Assembly (NCBI GenBank): GCA_943788635.1 | Contig: CALSRA010000005.1 | Location: 1 to 64,000 of the forward strand | Source of the DNA: an uncultured Alphaproteobacteria bacterium | Lineage (GTDB): Bacteria > Pseudomonadota > Alphaproteobacteria > UBA8366 > GCA-2717185 | Direction of reading: 5' to 3' | DNA: 64,000 nt | In this document: one piece after another, positions 58,262-64,000 of the stretch | Layout of the letters: each line of letters starts with the position of its first letter | Numbering within the stretch: position 1 is the first letter of the stretch | Program-made: the position numbers and the translations under genes | Notes under the pieces: generated by a model | The model's database searches: none | What the model saw: only the letters and a program-made list of their open reading frames with translations | Told to the model about the DNA's origin: nothing

Positions 58262-59071
58262 ATGAGCGTTGTCGAAACCGAACGTCACGGCCAGATCATG
58301 ACGATCCGGCTGAACCGGCCCGAACGCATGAATGCCATCGGCTTTGAATTGCGGACCAAGATGGCCGAAGCCTTCACCGAATTCCGTACCGACCCGGACC
58401 TGGAAGTCGCGGTGTTCACCGGCACAGGCAAGGCCTTCTGCGCCGGCGAAGACATGAAGGAATCGCTGGAACGCGGAGCGCCCGGGCTGGACGAACGCGA
58501 ACTGCCCAACCCCTTCATGGACGGCACGCTGGAAAAGCCGGTTATCGGCGCGATCAACGGCTTTGCCATGGGTGGCGGCTTCATGCTGGTCGAAAATACC
58601 GACCTGCGCGTTGCGGTGCGCGGTGCGGTCTTCGAGATGTCGGAAGCCAAGCGCTGGCTGCTGGGCGGATACAATCACGGGCTGGTCGCCGACCTGCCGC
58701 ATCCGATCGCGATGGAAATGGCGCTTGCCTATCGTTTCACCGCGGACCGGCTGTATGAACTGGGCTTCATCAACCGCCTGGTCGATGCCGACGAATTGCT
58801 GCCCACGGCGTATGAGATGGCCGAACACCTGCTGACCCTGCCGCCGGCCGCCCGCGTCAATACGGTCTACATGATGCGACAGATGCGCCAGAAGCCATCC
58901 CCCGAAATCGAGAAACTGGCAGAGGCGCTGCACGCCCATGGCGACCAGTCGGACCGGATGGAATCGCGCAAGGCGTTCGCCGAAAAGCGCAAGCCGAACT
59001 TTAAGGGCTGGCTGAATCCGGCAGACCGCTACAATATACCGACGCTGGATTCCGTCAGCAAAAAGGCATGA
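58262..59071 (+). CDS. enoyl-CoA hydratase/isomerase family protein
   Basis: Crotonase-fold enzyme of 269 residues from the ATG at 58262 (AAGGGA upstream). It has IRLNRPERMNAIGFELRTKM, FTGTGKAFCAGEDMKESL as the first oxyanion-hole segment, and VIGAINGFAMGGGFMLVENTDLRVAV as the second. The first catalytic Glu of hydratases appears replaced in the segment WLLGGYNHGLVADLPH, so isomerase or hydrolase chemistry is possible. It is divergent from the VWA lipoprotein gene, upstream of the BLUF gene by 86 bases. Confidence 0.88.
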   Translation: MSVVETERHGQIMTIRLNRPERMNAIGFELRTKMAEAFTEFRTDPDLEVAVFTGTGKAFCAGEDMKESLERGAPGLDERELPNPFMDGTLEKPVIGAINGFAMGGGFMLVENTDLRVAVRGAVFEMSEAKRWLLGGYNHGLVADLPHPIAMEMALAYRFTADRLYELGFINRLVDADELLPTAYEMAEHLLTLPPAARVNTVYMMRQMRQKPSPEIEKLAEALHAHGDQSDRMESRKAFAEKRKPNFKGWLNPADRYNIPTLDSVSKKA

Positions 59072-59157
59072 TGACTGGCCGGGTGTCAGGCCAATTAACC
59101 TGCCTTTAGAACGTTCATGATATCGTCCGCTAACACCCGCCCTAGACGGATTGAAGA

Positions 59158-59598
59158 ATGATCCACCGCCTGATTTATCTGAGTTCGACACCGAACCGGA
59201 TTTCGCCGGACGATATCCAAAGCATTCTGGCCAAGTCGCGACAGAACAATGCCCGCGACCACATCACCGGGCTGCTGATCTTCCGCGATGGCAGTTTCCT
59301 TCAGATCCTGGAAGGGGAAAAGGACAACGTCCTTACCTGCTATCGGCGTATCAACCGGGACACGCGCCACAGCGGCTGCATCATACTGCAGTCGGAAGAC
59401 GTTCCGGCGCGCCAGTTCGGCGAATGGGATATGGCCTATGTGCCATTCGCCGAATTACCGCCGGGTTGCCGCAAGAGCTATATCGACCTGACCGCGCTGC
59501 GCGATACCGAAAAAATGCGCGAACTTCTGCACGACAAGAATGCGGCCGTCTTCGTTACGACGTTTCTGGAAAGTTTCCGTGACTCACGGCTGATGTAA
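59158..59598 (+). CDS. BLUF-domain blue-light receptor (short, stand-alone)
   Basis: 146 residues with a single flavin-binding BLUF domain. The photocycle residues are in place: Y7 (RLIYLSS), N31 (QNNARDHITG), Q49 (SFLQILEG), with W90 and M92 in EWDMAY. The 50 C-terminal residues (about 97-146) are helical and carry no known output domain. It would act by light-dependent protein contacts. No GGDEF, EAL or regulator gene is adjacent; the neighbours are an enoyl-CoA hydratase and PhyH. Confidence 0.95.
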   Translation: MIHRLIYLSSTPNRISPDDIQSILAKSRQNNARDHITGLLIFRDGSFLQILEGEKDNVLTCYRRINRDTRHSGCIILQSEDVPARQFGEWDMAYVPFAELPPGCRKSYIDLTALRDTEKMRELLHDKNAAVFVTTFLESFRDSRLM

Positions 59599-59708
59599 CG
59601 CTGTCGCGGCACATTTTCCAAACCACCCGCCAACCAACCCTTCTTGCCGCATCCGCGCCACTGCGCTAGCGTTTCCTTCGTGGTCAAACATTCGCGGGAG
59701 GAAGACCG

Positions 59709-60567
59709 ATGGGCAAGGGACTTACCGATACACAGATCGCGGACTGGAAGCGCGATGGCTTCCTGTATCCCTTCGACCTGTTGAGCGAAGACGAGCGGCA
59801 GGATTGCCTGGCCAATCTGGCGCGGTTCGAGGACTGGCTGGGATCGCCGGTCAATGCCTCCAAGGACCTGAAATGGCGGACCATGCCGCATATCACTTTG
59901 CCCTGGTTCACAAAGCTGATGCAGCATCCCGGTATCCTGGACAAGGTTGAGGATCTGATCGGACCGGACATCATGGTCTACACCAGCACCTTCTTCATCA
60001 AGGAACCGAACACCCCGACCAATGCCGCCTGGCATCAGGATTCAACCTATTTCGGGATCGGCCGGTCGCCGGAAGTCGTGACCGCCTGGGTCGCACTTAC
60101 CGAAGCCAGCCATGAAGCCGGCTGCATGGATGTGCTGCCCTATTACGGCGACGGGCCACGGCAGATGCAGCATGTGGCAAATGTGGTCGAAAACAGCGTC
60201 AAACCGCGCCGGGCAGGTCATCACTGACCCGCTGGATGAATCCGGTGTGGAAACCATGGCGTTGAAACCGGGACAGTTTTCAATGCATCACGGATTGTGC
60301 CCGCACCGGTCCGGCCCCAACACACTGGGTCACCGCCGTATCGGGCTGGGCATGAACTTCATGCCGCCGACGGAGAAGCCGCGCGGCAAATACAAGACAG
60401 CGGCGATGCTGGTGCGCGGCGAAGACCGCTACGGGCATTTCGAACCACTGACCCCGCCGAAGGCTGAACTGGACGATGATGCCATCGCCGCGCATCTGAT
60501 GGCCGTGACACGCTACCGCGAGACCTATTACGAGCAGGAACCCCTGCATATGAAACTGGCGGGATAA
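59709..60567 (+). pseudogene. phytanoyl-CoA dioxygenase family protein, one-base frameshift
   Basis: The first frame (from ATG 59709, AGGAGG-like site GGGAGGAAG before it) encodes the Fe-binding HQDSTYFGI region (H-x-D) and stops at 60225 after NSVKPRRAGHH. The second frame, from about 60204 on, continues NRAGQVITDPLDESG, then GQFSMHHGLCPHRSGPN with the second His ligand, and a normal C-terminus at 60567. Removing one A from AAA at 60201-60203 joins them into about 285 residues. The substrate is unknown; PhyH proteins hydroxylate acyl-CoA, small alkaloids or phosphonates. Confidence 0.88.
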
Positions 60568-60733
60568 CAGCACCGGCCTGATTTGCATCACAGCAGCGTC
60601 ATCGGCCGGAATATAGAGTCGGTATTGTGTCATAAACGGCAGTGCATGACGCGGGTTCGGCCATTACGAGGACCCGGCGATGACCCGGCGATGGTGCCGT
60701 TGAAACGGACAGGATCAATCAGGGAACGCAACG

Positions 60734-61141
60734 ATGACGGATGACAGGAAACAGGAAAAAGGCCAGGGCGGAAGCGCCGGTGCTATGCCGGGCGCGGATT
60801 TCCTGGATTCAGTGCGCCAGTTCTGGGAGGGAATGCCGAAATTTCCGATGGATATGGCGCAGAATATCAGCACTGTCGGCAACACCAAAGTGCTTGAGGA
60901 AACAGCGACGATTGCCAACCGGATGTTCGAATTCGGTCAGGCGCGTGTTCAGTCAGACATGAACCACATGGCGGAACTCGCACAATGCAAAACGCCGGAA
61001 GATTTCATGAACCTGCAAAAGCAATGGTACGAGACAGCGCTGAAGGATTTTCAGGAAAACAACGCCGAACTGGTCAAGGCCGGCATGCAGCTGTTTTCCG
61101 ATGACACCCAAGCCGCCAAGAAACCAAAAGCGGGGAAATAG
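60734..61141 (+). CDS. phasin-family protein
   Basis: 135 residues, predicted to coat polyhydroxyalkanoate granules. The helical core ANRMFEFGQARVQSDMNHMAELAQCKTPEDFMNLQKQWYETALKDFQENNAELVKAGMQLF is characteristic of Phasin_2 (PEDFMNLQ, FQENNAELVKAG). An N-terminal Gly/Lys-rich linker and a Lys-rich tail flank it. It is monocistronic; the PHA synthase lies outside the window. Some alphaproteobacterial phasins act on other lipid bodies. Confidence 0.9.
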   Translation: MTDDRKQEKGQGGSAGAMPGADFLDSVRQFWEGMPKFPMDMAQNISTVGNTKVLEETATIANRMFEFGQARVQSDMNHMAELAQCKTPEDFMNLQKQWYETALKDFQENNAELVKAGMQLFSDDTQAAKKPKAGK

Positions 61142-61268
61142 GCAAAAGCGCACCGACCGCTGTCGCCCCGGTGCGGGCGACATGGCGGAATTGCACTTTA
61201 CGGCAAAACCGAATTGTGGGAAGAAAACAGGCTCAGGGGGGAACCGGAGTATATAGCGGGGCCCGACG

Positions 61269-62504
61269 ATGACCGACCTACGATGCAATTCACAGCGCCT
61301 TTGGAATGCCCATACGGCGATGGCCGTGTTTGGCGCGACGCCTAGTGGCGGCGTCGGGCGGCTGGCCCTTACCGATGAAGACAGGCAGGCCCGGGATCTC
61401 TTCGTGACCTGGGCCCGGGAAGCGGGCTGCGAAATACGGATCGACGGTGTCGGCAATATCTTTGCCCGCCGGGCCGGAACCAACCCGGCAGCGGCGCCGG
61501 TCATGACCGGCAGCCATCTGGATACGCAACCGCTGGGCGGGCGCTTCGACGGCATATTCGGCGTGCTGGCGGGACTGGAAGCGGTCCGCGCACTGAACGA
61601 CGCGGACGTCCACCACGAAAAACCAATCGATATCGTCTGCTGGACCGACGAGGAAGGCTCGCGTTTCGGCGATGGTTGCCTTGGCTCCAGCGCGTTTACG
61701 GGTGGCCGTACTCTTGCCGAAACACTCGCCATGACCGATGCGGACGGCCTCTCCGTCGGGTCGGAATTGCAGCGCATCGGGTATGCCGGGCCCGAACCGG
61801 TAGGCGGTTATGCCGTCGACAGTTTCTTCGAGGTGCATATCGAGCAGGGCCCCATTCTGGAAAACGCCGGGCTGCAGATCGGCGCGGTCGAGGGCGCACA
61901 GGCCGCCACGGTTTACGAAATCACGATCACCGGCGAGGAAGGCCATGCCGGCACCCTGCCCATGACCCTGCGCAAGGACGCAATGCGGGGCGCGGCGGAA
62001 ATGATCCACCGGGTCGACGATGTCGCCTTCGAATTCGAGCCCTACCCGGTGATCACGGTAGGGCATGTCCGGGTGCGCCCCAATTCGCGCAACACGATTC
62101 CGGGTCAGGTCGTTTTCACCATCGACAGCCGCCATCCCGATACCGAAACGCTGGCGGCCGCCGGTGCCCGAATGGTCGCGATCTGTGAAGAAGTTTCAAA
62201 TACGCAGGGCCTTGGCCTGTCGATCAACGTCAAGGGCCACCGCGATTCCGTCGCCTTCGATACGCAGTGCATTCAGGCGGTGCGCGACGCGGCAAATGCG
62301 CTCGGCATTCCGCATATGGATATCTATTCCGGTGCGGGGCATGACGCGATCTACCTGGCGCGAACCTGCCCCGCCGGCATGATCTTCGTCCCCTGCGAGG
62401 ATGGCATCAGCCACAACGAAGCCGAAAACGCCCGCCCCGAAGACCTTGCCGCCGGTACCGACGTGCTGATGCATGCCCTGCTGGCGCGGGCGGGCCGGGT
62501 TTAG
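61269..62504 (+). CDS. M20-type hydantoinase/carbamoylase (N-carbamoyl-L-amino acid hydrolase family)
   Basis: 411-residue binuclear zinc amidohydrolase. The metal ligands are in TGSHLDTQPLGGRFDGIFG (His and Asp) and WTDEEGSRFG, with VHIEQGPILENAG, ITGEEGHAGTLPM and SGAGHDAIYLA completing the family pattern. It cleaves N-carbamoyl groups or ureido bonds (N-carbamoyl-beta-alanine, allantoate-type substrates). It shares the 61-62 kb region with TrmO, which faces it, so no pathway is implied. Confidence 0.92.
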   Translation: MTDLRCNSQRLWNAHTAMAVFGATPSGGVGRLALTDEDRQARDLFVTWAREAGCEIRIDGVGNIFARRAGTNPAAAPVMTGSHLDTQPLGGRFDGIFGVLAGLEAVRALNDADVHHEKPIDIVCWTDEEGSRFGDGCLGSSAFTGGRTLAETLAMTDADGLSVGSELQRIGYAGPEPVGGYAVDSFFEVHIEQGPILENAGLQIGAVEGAQAATVYEITITGEEGHAGTLPMTLRKDAMRGAAEMIHRVDDVAFEFEPYPVITVGHVRVRPNSRNTIPGQVVFTIDSRHPDTETLAAAGARMVAICEEVSNTQGLGLSINVKGHRDSVAFDTQCIQAVRDAANALGIPHMDIYSGAGHDAIYLARTCPAGMIFVPCEDGISHNEAENARPEDLAAGTDVLMHALLARAGRV

Positions 62505-62517
62505 GCGCTATATCGCC

Positions 62518-62979
62518 CTACCAGTACTCCGCCATCAGCACCTTCGACCATTCCGGTTCCTCAACTGCGCCGCGCACCTGGAAGCCGGTCATGTAGGGCT
62601 TGATGTCGAGCACCGGGGTGCCGTCGATGGCGTCGAGGCCCTGCACGGTGATTTCCGTACCTTCCACTTTCAGCAGTTTGCAGACCGTCACGCCGATCCG
62701 GTTGGGCCGCACCCTGCCGCGCTGGGCGAAGATGCCGACCTTCGGCCAATCGGTATTGCCGCGCGGGTGGCGGGCGACATACTGGATATCGTCTTCCGAC
62801 ACGCGGTCGAAATGGAAGACCACCTCGACATGGGAAAACGCATCCAGCCCGGCCAGCGATTCCGCCGTGAAACGCGACGTGTCCAGCGCGATGACCGCCG
62901 TCTCACTGTCCCAGTCATCATCGGTCGGTTCGGCCCGGCCGCCGACCACGGTGCCCACCGCCTGCAATTCGATTGTCAT
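62518..62979 (-). CDS. tRNA (adenine37-N6)-methyltransferase TrmO-like
   Basis: 153 residues from the ATG at 62979 (GGGG upstream). SAM-dependent TsaA/UPF0066 fold. It carries YVARHPRGNTDWPKVGIFAQRGRVRPNRIGVTVCKLLKVEGTEITVQGLDAIDGTPVLDIKPY, the family motif with the RPNRIG loop. TrmO methylates the t6A of tRNA at position 37. The protein is at the short end of the family, and the N-terminal part differs, so the substrate remains inferred. Confidence 0.85.
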   Translation of the reverse strand: MTIELQAVGTVVGGRAEPTDDDWDSETAVIALDTSRFTAESLAGLDAFSHVEVVFHFDRVSEDDIQYVARHPRGNTDWPKVGIFAQRGRVRPNRIGVTVCKLLKVEGTEITVQGLDAIDGTPVLDIKPYMTGFQVRGAVEEPEWSKVLMAEYW

Positions 62980-62989
62980 GTCGTCCCCT

Positions 62990-64000
62990 TTATAAATTGC
63001 CGCGCACACAGTCGAGGAATATGCCTTTCAGCGCCGCGGCGTCCACCGGCACGGGATTTCCCGGCGCGGTCGGGTCCTTCGCCGCAGCTTCCGCCAGCGT
63101 ATCCGCATCGTCTTCCGGCACGCCCGCTTCGGCGAAGCTGTGCGGGATGCCAAGCGTTTCACGCAGCTCCAGAATCCACGCCATCACCGCATCGAACCCC
63201 GGGTCGTTCAGGCCCAGCAACCGCGCCAGCCTGGTCATCCGGTCCTCGATCGCCGGGCGGTTGAATTTCAGCACATAGGGCAGCAGCACCGCATTGGCGA
63301 GCCCGTGATGCACGCCATACATCGCGCCCGCCGGATGGCTGATCGAATGCACCGCGCCCAGCCCCTTCTGGAACGCGGTCGCGCCCATCGACGCCGCGAC
63401 CAGCATATGCGCCCGTGCCGCAAGAATCGATCCATCCGCATGGGCGGCGGGCAGCCAGTCATGCACCAGCCGCATGCCTTCCAGCGCGATACCATCCGCC
63501 ATCGGGTGGAAACCCGGCGCGCACAGCGCTTCGATGCAATGCGCCAACGCGTCCATGCCGGTCGCCGCCGTGACATGCGACGGCAGGCCCAGCGTCAGTT
63601 CCGGGTCGGCGATCACCACGCCGGGCATCATCGTTGGGTGGAAAATGATCTTTTTGGTCGCGGTGTCTTCATCGATGATGACCGAGGCCCGGCCGACTTC
63701 CGACCCCGTGCCCGCCGTGGTCGGCACCGCCACCACCGGCGCCACGCCAGCGGGATCAACGCGTTTCCAGTTACTGCCCGAATCCTCGAAATCGAATAAC
63801 GGGCGGGTCTGCCCGGCCATCAGCGCGATACATTTGGCCGCATCAATCGCGCTGCCGCCACCGAAAGCGATCACCCCGTCATGGCCGCCGTCGCGATACG
63901 CGGCGACGCCATCCATCACGTTGCGACCAACCGGGTTGCCCTGAACCTGCGTGAACAAACCGGTCGGCATATCCGATTTCGCGTTGGCATCCAGCCCCGC
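62990..64000 (-). CDS. iron-containing alcohol dehydrogenase, N-terminus outside window
   Basis: Group III ADH, 337 residues visible up to the window edge; the coding frame runs through 64000 with no start before it. NAD-binding GGGSAIDAAKCIALM follows DGVIAFGG, then VPTTAGTGSEVGRASVIID. The metal ligands are suggested by DALAHCIEALCAPG and AVHSISHPAGAMYGVHHGLAN. The family covers maleylacetate reductases, 1,3-propanediol and 4-hydroxybutyrate dehydrogenases. It is 10 bases downstream-side of trmO (same strand) and may share its transcript. Confidence 0.9.
   Translation of the reverse strand, partial: AGLDANAKSDMPTGLFTQVQGNPVGRNVMDGVAAYRDGGHDGVIAFGGGSAIDAAKCIALMAGQTRPLFDFEDSGSNWKRVDPAGVAPVVAVPTTAGTGSEVGRASVIIDEDTATKKIIFHPTMMPGVVIADPELTLGLPSHVTAATGMDALAHCIEALCAPGFHPMADGIALEGMRLVHDWLPAAHADGSILAARAHMLVAASMGATAFQKGLGAVHSISHPAGAMYGVHHGLANAVLLPYVLKFNRPAIEDRMTRLARLLGLNDPGFDAVMAWILELRETLGIPHSFAEAGVPEDDADTLAEAAAKDPTAPGNPVPVDAAALKGIFLDCVRGNL

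Noticed and set aside
60195..60225. Programmed ribosomal frameshift in the PhyH gene
   Set aside because: There is no slippery heptamer with a downstream pseudoknot; the run is only AAA and is explained by one extra base.
1..64000. CRISPR array or prophage
   Set aside because: No regularly spaced repeats, cas genes, integrase, capsid or tail genes were found. The mobile content is limited to the two IS elements.

Overview
The window is about 60% GC and reads as a chromosomal segment of a free-living, probably aquatic alphaproteobacterium of the Rhodospirillales type. This rests on the gene content and order (xseB-ispA-dxs-tlyA, ALA-synthase hemA of the C4 pathway, a CpdR-like regulator, DgcN/DgcA, a phasin, PhyH and BLUF proteins), not on any database comparison. 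Most of it is ordinary chromosome. The only clearly mobile part is a 4.8 kb insert between dxs and tlyA.

Layout. 1-4063: an RND efflux permease and its membrane-fusion partner (minus), both broken near their 5' ends by a dense cluster of one-base indels. 4280-5598: a histone-deacetylase-like amidohydrolase and a single-domain response regulator. 5858-8946: xseB, ispA and dxs, the isoprenoid-precursor operon. 8947-13717: accessory insert with a GNAT-like orphan gene, a 1.69 kb IS1380-family element flanked by truncated pieces of two different PAS-like genes, and a 0.93 kb IS5-family element. 13718-14464: tlyA, the expected partner of dxs. 14473-19696 (minus): sppA, aroC, fabI, a DnaJ-like chaperone and a glycine-zipper surface lipoprotein. 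19882-24027: pdxH, a CDF metal exporter, an SDR, a PadR-like protein and hemA. 24146-31721: class III aminotransferase, ATP-grasp ligase plus PfkB kinase, a CtpA-type protease, a cyclase-family hydrolase, a GlxA regulator and a DJ-1/PfpI protein. 31821-37181: regulatory stretch with an XRE protein behind a palindrome, a hybrid histidine kinase interrupted at an 8-base homopolymer, tRNA-Val(GAC), a CpdR-like receiver, a lytic transglycosylase and a soluble histidine kinase. 37191-46709: class V aminotransferase, the dgcN-dgcA pair for D-glutamate, an adenylate cyclase, GDP-fucose synthase, a cyclophilin, and an mtnA/aldolase-SDR pair. 47063-56177: small coiled-coil protein, EthD-like protein, enolase-superfamily dehydratase, an ABC exporter with an in-frame stop, and a methyltransferase/thioesterase/flavoprotein operon. 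56439-64000: VWA lipoprotein, enoyl-CoA hydratase, BLUF photoreceptor, a frameshifted PhyH dioxygenase, a phasin, an M20 carbamoylase-type hydrolase, TrmO and an iron alcohol dehydrogenase cut by the window edge.

Themes. Isoprenoid and cell-envelope housekeeping dominate the first third. The middle and right thirds are rich in small-molecule salvage: D-glutamate through N-acetylation and racemisation, methylthioribose or 5-deoxyribose phosphates through MtnA and an aldolase-dehydrogenase fusion, and cyclic amide or carbamoyl hydrolysis. They are also rich in signalling proteins (two histidine kinases, two receivers, a class III cyclase and a BLUF sensor).

Caution on sequence quality. Disruptions in the RND, MFP, PhyH and histidine kinase genes are mostly one-base length changes, many in homopolymers. 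Consensus error is at least as likely as true gene decay. The in-frame TGA in the ABC permease is different because it is not in a homopolymer.
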